Source: Gemmatimonadota bacterium
Lineage (GTDB): Bacteria; Gemmatimonadota; Gemmatimonadetes; Longimicrobiales; Gaopeijiaceae
Direction: 5' to 3'
Length of the DNA: 64,000 bases
Assembly: GCA_013002885.1 (NCBI GenBank)
Contig: JABDLS010000058.1
Span: 1 to 64,000, forward strand
Part shown: positions 7,301 to 16,420 of the stretch, piece after piece
Position numbering within the stretch: position 1 is the stretch's first letter
Layout: every line of letters starts with the position of its first letter
Made by a program: the position numbers and the translations under genes
The notes under the pieces: generated by a model
The model's input: the letters and a program-made list of their open reading frames with translations, nothing else
Told to the model about the DNA's origin: nothing
The model's database searches: none

Positions 7301-9559
7301 ATGAGCGGCCGCGGTCGGCGGGGGAAGGGAGGCAGAGGCGGCAAGGGAGGTGCAGGCGGCAAGGGAGGCGCAGGCGGGAAGGGAGGCAGAGGCGGCAAGG
7401 GGGGCGGAAAACGCCGCGGTGGGGGTAAGCGGGGTGGTGGGGCCCGCGCTACGCCGGCTGCCGAGGTTCGTAGCCGCGTGTTGGAGGCCCTCGCCGAGTC
7501 GTCTCAGGGCCCGCTGAAGACGAAGGAGCTCGCGCGGGCCCTGGACATCCCGAACCACCACTACCGGGACTTCCGGCGTCTCCTGGACTCCATGGAGAAG
7601 GAAGGGCGGGTCGTCCGCGTGCGAGGTCGAAGATACGCCCTCACGGAGAAGCTCGACCTGGTCACCGGTACCCTCTCGGTGACCCGTGACGGGCATGGCT
7701 TCATCCGACCCGAGGACGCGGGGGAAGACGTCTACGTCCCAGCGCACCGCCTGGACACGGCGATGGACGGGGATCGGGTCGTCACCCGCATCGAGCGAAG
7801 GCCCGAGGGACGCAACCGGGAAGGAAGCGTCATCCGCATACTCGAGCGGGCGAGGGAGACCATCGTTGGAATCCTGCACCGTGGTCGGAAGGTCACCTAT
7901 GTGAGTCCCCTCGATACCCGCCTCAATCAAGACGTCCTCATTGCCACCGACGGGGATGGCGGCGCCGATGAAGGCGACGTAGTGGTTGTCCGGGTAACGT
8001 CGTTCGGTGAGGGCAGAGTCGGGCCGGCCGGGGTGGTGGATGAGGTTCTCGGGCCGCTGACGGACCCGGGAGTAGATGTGCTCGCCGTGGCTCACGGTCA
8101 CGGTATCGCCCTCGACTTCCCGAGGGACGTCGAAGAGGCCGCCGCCCGGGCCGCCTCAGCCGGACGCGAGGATCCTGGGCCGGACCGGGTGGACCGGACG
8201 GCGTTGCTCGCGTTCACCATCGATCCTGCCGACGCCAAGGATCACGACGACGCGCTCTCCATCGAGGACAAGGGGCAGGGTCGTGTCGAGGTCGGCGTCC
8301 ACATTGCTGATGTTTCCCACTTCGTCAGGCCCGACACCCCGGTGGACATCGAGGCATCGGCACGGGGCACCAGCGTCTACCTGGTCGACCGGACCATCTC
8401 GATGCTCCCGACGGTGCTCTCCAACGACGTATGCTCCCTCAACCCCCAGGAGGAGAAGTTCGCCGTCTCGGCTTTCATCACCCTCGACGGTGAGGGGCGC
8501 GTCGTGGAGCGGAGGTACGAACGGACCATCATCGAGTGTGCCTACTCCCTCTCCTATGAGGAGGCTCAGGGGGTCCTCGACGGATCGGCCTCCATCGGCA
8601 ATGACGTCGACAAGGCCATCCGGCTTCTCGACGACACCGCTCGACGGGTACGAGCGCGACGCCGAGCGAGAGGCTCACTCGACTTCGACATCCCCGAGGC
8701 GAAGGTCATCCTCGATGCCGAGGGGGAGCCCATCGATATCCGGAAGCGGGAGCGAAAGGAGAGCCACCGCCTCATCGAGGACTTCATGATTCTGGCCAAC
8801 GAGGTCGTGGCCAACGATCTCGAGGCGAGAGATCTCGCTACGATGTACCGTATCCACGAGCGCCCCTCTCGGGAGAAGGTCGAGGCCCTCGCGGAAACAC
8901 TAGCTGGCTTCGGACTTCAGGTGCCAGGGCGTAAGTCCATCAAGCCCAAGCACATCCAGAGGCTTCTCGAAACCGTCAAGGGGCGTGACGAAGAGGCCCT
9001 CGTCAGCAACCTCGTGCTTCGCTCCATGAGCAAGGCCCGGTACCACACGGAAAATCTGGGGCACTTCGGACTGGGCTCCGATGGGTACGTCCACTTTACG
9101 TCACCCATCCGACGGTACCCCGATCTGGTGGTGCACCGGGTCCTGACCCAGGTCCTCATCCATGGCGGGCGCGAGCCCTATCCCGACCGGGAACTCCTGA
9201 CCCGCGAGGCCGAGCACTCTAGCGCGCGGGAACAGGCTGCGGCCGAGGCCGAACGGGCCTCTGTCGCCATGAAGAAGGTCGAGTTCATGGAGCGACACCT
9301 CGGCGAGGAGTTCTCGGGCCGGATCTCCGGCGTCGCCGCGTTCGGTTTCTTCGTCACCCTCGAGCGTTATTTCGTCGATGGCCTCGTGCATGTCAGCGCG
9401 CTTCAGGACGACTATTACCACTACCACGAGCGAGATCACGTGCTGGTAGGGGAGCGCGGAGGGCGTCGCTTCCGGCTGGGGGATCGGGTCGAAGTGCGCG
9501 TAGCGAGGGTCGATAAGGAGGCCCGGCACGTGGACTTCGAGATTCTGCGAAAGCCGTGA
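7301..9559 (+). CDS. rnr: Ribonuclease R with Gly/Lys-rich repeat N-terminus
   Basis: 752 aa, a 3'-5' exoribonuclease that degrades structured RNA. After a ~50-residue G/K/R-rich leader comes a winged-helix domain (residues ~55-110), cold-shock domains, and the RNB core. The core contains TIDPADAKDHDDALS at ~305-320, whose Asp residues bind the catalytic Mg ions. The C-terminal S1 domain spans ~667-747. The usual Lys-rich C-terminal tail of RNase R is absent; the basic tail is at the front instead. The ATG at 7301 is chosen because the repeats begin just after it and the ORF upstream lies inside the previous gene. Confidence 0.93.
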   Translation: MSGRGRRGKGGRGGKGGAGGKGGAGGKGGRGGKGGGKRRGGGKRGGGARATPAAEVRSRVLEALAESSQGPLKTKELARALDIPNHHYRDFRRLLDSMEKEGRVVRVRGRRYALTEKLDLVTGTLSVTRDGHGFIRPEDAGEDVYVPAHRLDTAMDGDRVVTRIERRPEGRNREGSVIRILERARETIVGILHRGRKVTYVSPLDTRLNQDVLIATDGDGGADEGDVVVVRVTSFGEGRVGPAGVVDEVLGPLTDPGVDVLAVAHGHGIALDFPRDVEEAAARAASAGREDPGPDRVDRTALLAFTIDPADAKDHDDALSIEDKGQGRVEVGVHIADVSHFVRPDTPVDIEASARGTSVYLVDRTISMLPTVLSNDVCSLNPQEEKFAVSAFITLDGEGRVVERRYERTIIECAYSLSYEEAQGVLDGSASIGNDVDKAIRLLDDTARRVRARRRARGSLDFDIPEAKVILDAEGEPIDIRKRERKESHRLIEDFMILANEVVANDLEARDLATMYRIHERPSREKVEALAETLAGFGLQVPGRKSIKPKHIQRLLETVKGRDEEALVSNLVLRSMSKARYHTENLGHFGLGSDGYVHFTSPIRRYPDLVVHRVLTQVLIHGGREPYPDRELLTREAEHSSAREQAAAEAERASVAMKKVEFMERHLGEEFSGRISGVAAFGFFVTLERYFVDGLVHVSALQDDYYHYHERDHVLVGERGGRRFRLGDRVEVRVARVDKEARHVDFEILRKP
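7328..7399 (+). repeat. Four tandem 18-bp repeats encoding GGxGGK inside rnr
   Basis: Units at 7328-7345, 7346-7363, 7364-7381 and 7382-7399 (ggaggcagaggcggcaag and close variants) encode GGRGGK, GGAGGK, GGAGGK and GGRGGK. A shorter run of GGGK/GGG-type codons follows. The repeat is in frame, so copy-number changes would lengthen or shorten the basic tail without breaking the gene. Confidence 0.9.
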
Positions 9560-9654
9560 GCGTCAGCGGTCCGATGGCGGCCGTCACGCGTCGATTGACC
9601 CGGGTAGATGGGAAGGGTAACGTCCCGTGCACGCGGCTCTCCACCTGAGGATTC

Positions 9655-10677
9655 ATGGCCTCCGACAAGACCATTCTCTACTTCGGGCCGGGGCGAGCTG
9701 CGTCCCGGGACTTCGTAGAGCGCTTCTGCGACGGTCGCGGCTTTGACTTCGACCCCATGGAGGACGAGGATGAGGTCCGGGACATGTTGAACCGGAGCTT
9801 TCCGGGGTGCGTCGTCCTCGACGGTGACGGGGAGGCGTCGGACGTGGTGGAACTCACGCGGAGCGTAAAGGGCGACGCGTTCACCGGAATCGTCCCCGTG
9901 GTCGTGCTCCTGTCGGAAGGGACCGCCGCCCAGGCTGCGGACTTCCTCAAAGCCGGCGCCGACGACGTTCTGCGCAACGACATGGGGCGAGAAGAGCGCC
10001 TTCTTCGTCTGGAACAGGTTCTCCTCCGGGCCGATCGGGACGTCTCTGTTCACCCGACTACGCGATTGCCGGGGACGAACCACATTGCTCGTGACATGCA
10101 GGTGCGTCTGGACCGGGAGGAGAGGTTCGCGGTCTGCTATGCCGACCTCGATCACTTCAAGGAATTCAACGATCGGTACGGCTACGCTTTCGGAGACCGG
10201 GTCATACGGATGTTGTCCCGGATTCTCAGGGACATGGTTCGAGGGTTGGCGCCGGGGGGGTTCGTCGGCCACATCGGTGGCGACGATTTCATCTTCAACG
10301 TCGGTCTCGAGCATCTCGAGGCCACGTGCGACGAGATCATCCGTGTGTTCGACGAGTTGATTCCGTATCAGTACACGGAAGAAGATCGCAAAGCAGGTTA
10401 TTTTCTCGGTAAGGACCGGCGGGGCAGCATACACCGCATACCCTTGATGGCGTTATCCATCGGGGTGGTCACGAACCAGTTCCAGGACTTCGAGCACACC
10501 GGGCAGATCAGTGAATTGGCGGCGGAAATGAAGGCCTACGCCAAGTCGCTGCCCGGTTCGAAATATGTCGTCGATCGTCGGCACCAGTCTCCGGCTCTGC
10601 CGACGGCTTCGGCAGAGGACGAGGCCTTGCTGGCCGCCGTGGACGAGCGACGCGCGAGCACTCAGAACGAAACCTGA
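9655..10677 (+). CDS. GGDEF-domain protein with pseudo-receiver N-terminus
   Basis: 340 aa. The first ~125 residues fold like a response-regulator receiver (CVVLDGDGEASD, VPVVVLLSEG, FLKAGADDVLRND). However, the N-terminal acidic pair and the conserved Lys are not where a working receiver needs them. The second half is a diguanylate cyclase-type domain: VCYADLDHFKEFNDRYGY and HIGGDDF (GGDDF instead of GGDEF). No RxxD inhibitory site precedes the active-site loop. It could make cyclic di-GMP or act as a sensor of it; activity is not proven by sequence. The ATG at 9655 has GAGG upstream. Confidence 0.83.
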   Translation: MASDKTILYFGPGRAASRDFVERFCDGRGFDFDPMEDEDEVRDMLNRSFPGCVVLDGDGEASDVVELTRSVKGDAFTGIVPVVVLLSEGTAAQAADFLKAGADDVLRNDMGREERLLRLEQVLLRADRDVSVHPTTRLPGTNHIARDMQVRLDREERFAVCYADLDHFKEFNDRYGYAFGDRVIRMLSRILRDMVRGLAPGGFVGHIGGDDFIFNVGLEHLEATCDEIIRVFDELIPYQYTEEDRKAGYFLGKDRRGSIHRIPLMALSIGVVTNQFQDFEHTGQISELAAEMKAYAKSLPGSKYVVDRRHQSPALPTASAEDEALLAAVDERRASTQNET

Positions 10678-10689
10678 ACCCATCCCATC

Positions 10690-11580
10690 ATGGTCATCAC
10701 CGTCACCTGTCCGTCGTGCGCTTCTTCGTTCCCGGTCGATCCGGCGAAGGTCCCTGAAGGGGGTGTGAACGCTCGCTGCTCGACATGCGGAGACATCTTC
10801 CGAATCGAGAAGCCGGTCGAGGCCGAGCCGCTGCCGACGTTCGACAACCTCACGCCGGTGGACCCGATGCCGGCCATGGATGGGGCGGAGGAGGAGGAGC
10901 CAGCCCAGGTCGAGGCAGCCCCGGTCGACGAGGCCTCCGACCCGGATCCCGAGGTGTCGCACACACCGTTTTCGGCTGGGCCGCCACCGCTTCCGGAAGA
11001 GGCACTGACGGAGGCGTCGGAGTCGATGGAAGGCTCGGAGGCCGCCTCCGACCCCTTCGCCCAGCCCGCGCCCTTCGAAGAGTTGTCTCTCGTCGAGGAA
11101 GTCGGGACCGAAGACTCGCTGCCCGAGCCCGAAGAGTTGGAGCAACTGCCCCCGGTGGAGATGGCGGAGTCCCTTCCTGCGCCGGACGACGATGCGCCAG
11201 ACGATGATGCACCAGACGACGATGCGCCAGACGAAGCCATGCCACAGGAGGTCGAGGCGCCGGCCGCAGAGGCCGCAGACGCCGTGGCCGAGACGTCGGC
11301 GCCCGCAGTTCAGGGATTCACCTTCGGCAAGCGCGATCCAACCGACAAAGCCAAGCGCCTGGCCCGCGTCCTCGTGTCGGACATGATCATGTACAACGCC
11401 GAGCGCCATCAAACGGCTCTGGCGCAGGGGACGCTCCAACAGGACTTCGAGGAGGAGATCGACAAGTCCTGGAAGGAGTTCGTCGAGCAGGTCGGTGAGG
11501 ACCTCGCCAACGGCGAAGGTCGGCACTTCTGGAAGGACGCGCTCAACGACATCCTCGCCAAGGGCGATCAGATCTTCTGA
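10690..11580 (+). CDS. Zinc-ribbon protein with acidic low-complexity linker
   Basis: 296 aa. The N-terminus (TCPSCASSFPVDPAKVPEGG then ARCSTCGDIFRI) is a two-CxxC zinc ribbon of the MJ0042/zinc_ribbon_5 type. A long Glu/Asp/Pro/Ala-rich linker follows, including an APDDD repeat. The last ~80 residues (KAKRLARVLVSDMIMYNAE to LNDILAKGDQIF) form a conserved-looking helical domain. It begins 12 bases after the GGDEF gene, so the two are probably co-transcribed. Similar zinc-ribbon/helical proteins occur in deltaproteobacteria and relatives; the function is unknown. Confidence 0.75.
   Translation: MVITVTCPSCASSFPVDPAKVPEGGVNARCSTCGDIFRIEKPVEAEPLPTFDNLTPVDPMPAMDGAEEEEPAQVEAAPVDEASDPDPEVSHTPFSAGPPPLPEEALTEASESMEGSEAASDPFAQPAPFEELSLVEEVGTEDSLPEPEELEQLPPVEMAESLPAPDDDAPDDDAPDDDAPDEAMPQEVEAPAAEAADAVAETSAPAVQGFTFGKRDPTDKAKRLARVLVSDMIMYNAERHQTALAQGTLQQDFEEEIDKSWKEFVEQVGEDLANGEGRHFWKDALNDILAKGDQIF
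11179..11238 (+). repeat. 15-bp tandem repeat encoding APDDD
   Basis: Units at 11179-11193, 11194-11208 and 11209-11223, plus a degenerate fourth at 11224-11238, encode APDDD-APDDD-APDDD-APDEA in the acidic linker of the zinc-ribbon protein. It is in frame, so slippage would change linker length only. Confidence 0.85.
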
Positions 11581-11677
11581 GGAAGCGTTGGCGGTAGACG
11601 GCATGCGTCCTCGGAGCGAGGGCGCACCAGGGCTTCAGGCCGCTTGTAGTCGCGGATATATTGATGGCTGAAAAGGT

Positions 11678-11719
11678 GAGAGGGGCCGGCCCGCTCGGGC
11701 GGCCCCTCTCTCTGGTTTT
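11678..11719 (+). terminator. Rho-independent terminator or leader hairpin before prfB
   Basis: The sequence gagaggggccg...cggcccctctc forms a long GC stem with an inner gcccg/cgggc helix and a small loop, followed by tctggtttt. It lies 98 bases after the zinc-ribbon gene and only 22 bases before the prfB start. A TATATT at 11657-11662 could be a -10 element just ahead of it (the -35 would be weak). So it may either end the upstream operon or form part of the prfB leader. Confidence 0.75.
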
Positions 11720-11740
11720 CCACCCTGACGACGTGCCGTC

Positions 11741-12851
11741 ATGAACAAGGATCAGCTGCAGCAGCTGTCGGACCTCAAGGACAAGATCCAAGAGCTCAGG
11801 GGGTATCTTTGACCTGGACACGCGCGAGGAGCGGCTGAAGAACCTCGAGCAGATGATGGCCGCTCCCGACTTCTGGGACGACCAGGAAGCGGCGCGGGAG
11901 GTCATCGACGATTCGAATCGCCTCAAGGGGTGGATCGAGCCGTGGAACGAGTTGAATGGGCGCATCGGCAACCTCGAAGCGATGGTGGAGCTTCTGGAGC
12001 TCGAAGACGATCCGGAGCTCACTGCGGAGTTCGAGGCGGGTCTGCACACGCTCGAAGGCGGTGTCGAGGCCATGGAGGTCCGCACCATGCTCCAGGGTGA
12101 GGACGATCACCGTGAGGCCATCGTCACCATTCACCCGGGCGCAGGTGGCTTGGAATCCCAGGACTGGGCCGAGATGCTCATGCGGATGTACACTCGGTGG
12201 GCGGAGCGTCGCGGGTACTCCGTGAACGTCCTCGACCTCCAGCCGGCCGAGGAAGGAGGCATCCGAAACGCCACCTTCGAGATCCTGGGCGAGAGTGCGT
12301 TCGGGTACCTGAAGGCCGAGGCAGGAGTGCACCGACTGGTCCGAATCTCCCCCTTCGACGCTCAATCACGTCGGCACACCTCCTTCGCCAGCGTATTCGT
12401 CTATCCCATGGTGGACGACGACATCGAGATCGAGATCGACGAATCAGACCTCCGGATCGACACCTACCGGGCGTCGGGGGCGGGCGGTCAGCACGTGAAC
12501 AAGACCGACTCGGCCGTACGCATCACCCATGAGCCATCGGGCATCGTCGTGGCGTGCCAACAGGAGCGCTCCCAGCACAAGAATCGGAGCACGGCCATGA
12601 AGATGCTCCGTGCGGCGCTCTATCAGCGGGAAATGGCCGAGCGCGAGGCCGCCAAGAAGGAACTCCAGGACGGGATGAGCGATATCGCTTTCGGGAGCCA
12701 GATCCGGTCCTACGTCTTTCAGCCCTATACGATGGTCAACGACCATCGGACGGAGTTGAAGATCACGGACGTCCATGGCGTCATGGACGGCGAACTCGAT
12801 CCCCTCATCGAAGCGTACCTGAAGCAGTCGGGAGCCACAGCGGCCAGCTAA
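11741..12851 (+). CDS. prfB: Peptide chain release factor 2 (programmed +1 frameshift)
   Basis: RF2 recognises UGA and UAA and triggers peptide release. The gene is read as 11741-11809, then shifts +1 at CTT-TGA-C and continues 11811-12851, giving about 369 aa. The first 23 codons end in RGYL before the in-frame TGA, exactly as in other prfB genes. The second part has the codon-recognition region (VRISPFDAQSRRHTSF) and the catalytic GGQ loop (SGAGGQHVNKTDSAVR). An internal Shine-Dalgarno-like AGGGGG precedes the slip site. The stop codon overlaps the lysS start (TAATG). Confidence 0.96.
11798..11813 (+). promoter_or_regulatory. prfB programmed frameshift site
   Basis: The sequence agggggtatctttgac is the canonical autoregulatory site: a Shine-Dalgarno mimic, the slippery CTT, and an in-frame UGA followed by C. 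When RF2 is scarce the ribosome pauses at UGA and slips +1, making more RF2. Confidence 0.95.
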
Positions 12852-14401
12852 TGGGCGAAACCACGACGGAACCACGCGAAGAACTGAGCCAGGTATTGCG
12901 GCACAGGAGGGAGAAGCTCGAGGCCCTGCGAGCGAAGGGCGTCGAGCCCTTCGCGTACAATTTCCACCGCTCGGCCGACGCGGCAGGTGCGGTCGCCACC
13001 TTCGAAGGAGCCGAAAAAGCCGGGTCACTGGACGAGAAGGACCACGGCGAGCGTGTGGAGGTCGGCGGACGCCTGGTCGGATGGCGGGACATGGGTCGAT
13101 CCATCTTCGCCCACTTGGAAGACGCGTCCGGCCGCATTCAGCTCTACTTCAAGAAGAACATCCTCGGAGAAGATGACTTCGAGACTCTGGCCCTCCTGGA
13201 CGTAAGCGACTGGATCGGAGTCGAGGGCCCGACCTTCCGGACGCGGACGGGTGAAGTCACCGTCCAGGTCGAGTCCTGGACGCTTCTCGCAAAGTCTCTG
13301 AGACCGCTTCCATTCGGGAAGGCCGAAACCGACCCGGAAACGGGCGAGCGCATCATTCACTCGGGCTTCGCCGATCAGGAGACGCGGTACCGGCAACGCT
13401 ACGCTGACCTCGCCGTGCACCCTGATGTGCGGGAAGTCTTCCGGTTGCGCTCTCGGGTCATCTCCTCGCTGCGGCGCTTCCTCGACGAGGAGGGCTTCCT
13501 CGAGGTCGAGACTCCGGTGCTGCAGCCCCTCTACGGCGGTGCGTCTGCCAAGCCCTTCGTGACGCGGCACAACGCCCTCGACCAGACGATGTACCTCCGC
13601 ATCGCCGACGAGCTCTACCTCAAGCGGCTCATCGTGGGAGGTCTGGACCGGGTGTACGAGATCTCCAAGGACTTCCGCAACGAAGGCCTGTCGCGGGTAC
13701 ACAGCCCCGAGTTCACCATGTTGGAGTGGTATCAGGCCTTTTCCGACTACGAAGACCAGATGGATCTTTGCGAGCGGATGATCCTGTACGTCATGGACGA
13801 GGTCATGGGCACCCGGCAGGTGACCTTCGGTAGCCACCAGCTCACGATCGAAGCTCCTTTCCGGCGCATCGGGCTGGTGTCGGCGCTGTCCGAGGCGCTT
13901 GGCCGCGACGTCCACGAGATGAGCGAAGACGACCTGCGTGCCGAGGCGGAGCGCCGCAACGTGGCCGACCTCGACGGCGCGGGACCGGGCAAACTCATCG
14001 ACAAGCTGTTCGGCGAGCTGGTCGAGCCCGGGCTCATCGAACCCACCTTCGTCATCGATCACCCCAAGGAGCTCAGCCCCTTGGCCAAACCTCACCGTGA
14101 GGATCCGCGCCTCACCGAGCGATTCGAGCTCTACATGGGTGGCGCAGAGGTCTTCAACGCTTTCTCCGAGCTCAACGATCCCATCGACCAGCGGGAGCGC
14201 TTCGAGACCCAGGTTGCCCTCCGCGAGGCCGGAGACGACGAAGCTCAACAGATCGACGAGGACTATATCCGCGCCCTGGAGTACGGTATGCCGCCTACCG
14301 GGGGTGTTGGCATGGGTGTCGACCGCTTCGTCATGATGCTCCTGGACCAACCCACCATCCGTGACGTCATCCTCTTCCCGATGCTGCGGAACGAGGATTG
14401 A
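12851..14401 (+). CDS. lysS: Lysyl-tRNA synthetase, class II
   Basis: 516 aa. It charges tRNA-Lys. An N-terminal OB-fold anticodon-binding domain (VEVGGRLVGWRDMGRSIFAHL...GRIQLYFKK) is followed by the class II core. Motif 2 is in FRNEGLSRVHSPEFTMLEWY and motif 3 is GVGMGVDRFVMMLLD; ETPVLQPLYGGASAKPFVT is family-typical. The ATG at 12851 overlaps the prfB stop. The ORF extends further upstream only as a shadow of prfB. Pairing with prfB is common in bacteria. The stop overlaps the next gene (TGATG). Confidence 0.97.
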   Translation: MGETTTEPREELSQVLRHRREKLEALRAKGVEPFAYNFHRSADAAGAVATFEGAEKAGSLDEKDHGERVEVGGRLVGWRDMGRSIFAHLEDASGRIQLYFKKNILGEDDFETLALLDVSDWIGVEGPTFRTRTGEVTVQVESWTLLAKSLRPLPFGKAETDPETGERIIHSGFADQETRYRQRYADLAVHPDVREVFRLRSRVISSLRRFLDEEGFLEVETPVLQPLYGGASAKPFVTRHNALDQTMYLRIADELYLKRLIVGGLDRVYEISKDFRNEGLSRVHSPEFTMLEWYQAFSDYEDQMDLCERMILYVMDEVMGTRQVTFGSHQLTIEAPFRRIGLVSALSEALGRDVHEMSEDDLRAEAERRNVADLDGAGPGKLIDKLFGELVEPGLIEPTFVIDHPKELSPLAKPHREDPRLTERFELYMGGAEVFNAFSELNDPIDQRERFETQVALREAGDDEAQQIDEDYIRALEYGMPPTGGVGMGVDRFVMMLLDQPTIRDVILFPMLRNED

Positions 14402-15651
14402 TGAACCGGCTCACCTGGTTCATCGCCCGTCACTACCTGAAGGCCGGCCGCGGCAAGGCGCTCCTGTCCCTCATCACCTGGATCGCCCTGGGAGGCATCA
14501 TTCTGGGTGTCGCCGCCCTCATCACCGTCATTTCGGTCATGACGGGCATGCAGGGGGAGCTGCGCAGCAAGATCCTGGAGTCGACGCCCCACCTCTACGT
14601 TCTGGAGTACAACCGAAGCCTCCAGCTGGGGAACTACGAGGCGGTCATCGACTCCATCGTGAGCATGGACGGCGTGGTCGCAGCGGCGCCCTTCGCCATG
14701 TCCAGCGTCACGCTCGTCATGGACGGCGGCGACTACTCCCAGCCGGCGTACCTCTTCGGCGTCGACGTCGACACCACCGGTGCGGCGGCGACCGAGATGG
14801 AGGAGAAGATCATCGGTGGGGCGCTCGATCTGGATGCCCCGGCGTCGGGTCTGCCACCGCTCCTCGTAGGATCGGTCCTCGCCGACCGGATGAGCGTGTT
14901 CCCCGGAGACACCATGGTCGTGATGTCCATGGAGAACCTGAAACCCGACATGTTCGGCTCGTTCCAGCCGACGCTCCGCCAGTTCGAGGTGACCGGTACC
15001 TTCACCACGGGGATGTACGAGTACGACCTCTCCAACATCTACACGACGCTGGGGGGTGCCCAGGATCTTCTGGGTCTGCAGGCGGGCACGGCGAGTGGGA
15101 TTGGCGTGCGTACGGTGGATGCCGATCGAGCCGACGAGACCGCCGCGGCCCTCGAGGAACGGCTGGGATACCCGTACACGGTGGACTCCTGGATTACTCG
15201 CAACCAGGCACTCTTCAGCGCCTTGGAGCTGGAGAAGTACGCCCTGGGTGTCATCGTATTCCTCATCGTCATCGTCGCGGCATTCAACATCGTGAGCACG
15301 CTGGTAATGGTCGTTGCCGACCGGACGAAGGAGATCGGGATTCTCCGGACCATGGGCATGACCCAGAAGGGCATCCTGAGAATCTTCGTCATCCAGGGTG
15401 TCTGGATCGGGGTCATCGGGACGACGATGGGAGCCGCGCTGGGCGTAGGAGTGTCCTGGGCCGTCGACCGATTCGAGCTCATCCGCATTCCTGGCGACGT
15501 CTACTTCGTGGACCACCTGCCCGCGACGCTGAACCCTCTCGACATCGCACTCATCGTCGTCTGCAGCGTCGGCGTCTCCTTCGTGGCCACCATCTACCCG
15601 GCCCTGCAGGCGTCGAGGCTAGAGCCGGTCGACGCCATTCGCCATGAGTGA
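14401..15651 (+). CDS. LolC/LolE-type ABC transporter permease
   Basis: 416 aa. It opens FIARHYLKAGRGKALLSLITWIALGG and has one N-terminal membrane segment, a large periplasmic domain (~60-270) and three C-terminal membrane segments in an FtsX-like domain (ALGVIVFLIVIVAAFNIVSTL and following). With the ATPase encoded directly after it, it should extract lipoproteins from the inner membrane for transport to the outer membrane. Only one permease gene is present, so a homodimer like the LolF type is possible. The start overlaps the lysS stop. Confidence 0.87.
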   Translation: MNRLTWFIARHYLKAGRGKALLSLITWIALGGIILGVAALITVISVMTGMQGELRSKILESTPHLYVLEYNRSLQLGNYEAVIDSIVSMDGVVAAAPFAMSSVTLVMDGGDYSQPAYLFGVDVDTTGAAATEMEEKIIGGALDLDAPASGLPPLLVGSVLADRMSVFPGDTMVVMSMENLKPDMFGSFQPTLRQFEVTGTFTTGMYEYDLSNIYTTLGGAQDLLGLQAGTASGIGVRTVDADRADETAAALEERLGYPYTVDSWITRNQALFSALELEKYALGVIVFLIVIVAAFNIVSTLVMVVADRTKEIGILRTMGMTQKGILRIFVIQGVWIGVIGTTMGAALGVGVSWAVDRFELIRIPGDVYFVDHLPATLNPLDIALIVVCSVGVSFVATIYPALQASRLEPVDAIRHE

Positions 15652-16420
15652 CGCCCACGCCGCCGGCGGGAGCAAGTGGATGAGTACCCCAGCAGAGCCG
15701 GGACAAGGCGCTGCCTCCGCTGCGGCGGTGGAGGCATACCCCCTCGAGGCTCGGTCCCTGGTCAAGAGCTTCGTTGGCGGGGATGGCAGCCGCCTCATCA
15801 TTCTGGACGGCGTCGACTTCCGACTCTCCCGCGGTGAGGCGGTGGCGATCGTCGGCGCCAGCGGGGCGGGGAAGTCTACCCTTCTCCACCTTCTCGGCGC
15901 CCTGGACCGGCCGACGGAAGGGGAGATTCTGATCGGCGGTCGGCCGGTGGCGGGGCTGGAGGACGAAGAACTGGCCGCCGTGAGAAACGAGCGGATCGGC
16001 TTCGTCTTCCAGTTCCACCACCTCCTTCGGGAGTTCACGGCCCTGGAAAACGTGATGATGCCCAGGCTCATCGCCGGTGCTTCCCGGTCCGACGCCGAGA
16101 AGCGGGCGACCGAGCTCCTGGACGACGTCGGCCTGGAAGGCAGGCTCCTGCACAAGCCGAGGCAGCTCTCCGGTGGCGAACAGCAGCGGGTGGCGGTGGC
16201 CCGAGCGCTTGCCAACGACCCGGTGGTCCTCCTCGCGGACGAGCCATCGGGCAATCTGGACGCCGAGACTTCCACTCGACTCCACGACCTCCTGTTCGAG
16301 CTCCGCGAGCTCCGTTCGCTCTCCCTGGTGATCGTCACCCACAACCTCGACCTGGCCGCTCGCGCCGACCGTAGTCTGACGATGGCGCGGGGACGGCTCC
16401 ATCCGTCGGATGCGGGGTAG
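15644..16420 (+). CDS. lolD: Lipoprotein-releasing ABC transporter ATP-binding protein
   Basis: 258 aa. ABC ATPase with Walker A (GASGAGKST), Q-loop (FVFQFHHLLREFTALENVMMP), signature LSGGEQQR and Walker B (VVLLADEPSGNLD). The LLREFTALENVMMP segment is typical of LolD/MacB-class ATPases. The gene overlaps the permease by 8 bases, so the two form one transporter. An in-frame ATG at 15680 is an alternative start that would remove a 12-residue non-conserved leader. The many lipoproteins in this window would be its cargo. Confidence 0.9.
   Translation: MSDAHAAGGSKWMSTPAEPGQGAASAAAVEAYPLEARSLVKSFVGGDGSRLIILDGVDFRLSRGEAVAIVGASGAGKSTLLHLLGALDRPTEGEILIGGRPVAGLEDEELAAVRNERIGFVFQFHHLLREFTALENVMMPRLIAGASRSDAEKRATELLDDVGLEGRLLHKPRQLSGGEQQRVAVARALANDPVVLLADEPSGNLDAETSTRLHDLLFELRELRSLSLVIVTHNLDLAARADRSLTMARGRLHPSDAG

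Noticed and set aside
7328-7399. Repeats taken for a CRISPR or other array
   Set aside because: Repeats are 18 bp with no spacers and are in frame inside rnr.
9436-10434. A 332-codon open frame on the - strand
   Set aside because: It is the shadow of the rnr 3' end and the GGDEF gene; no recognisable fold.
13025-14350. A 441-codon open frame on the - strand
   Set aside because: It is the antisense shadow of lysS, which has all class II synthetase motifs.
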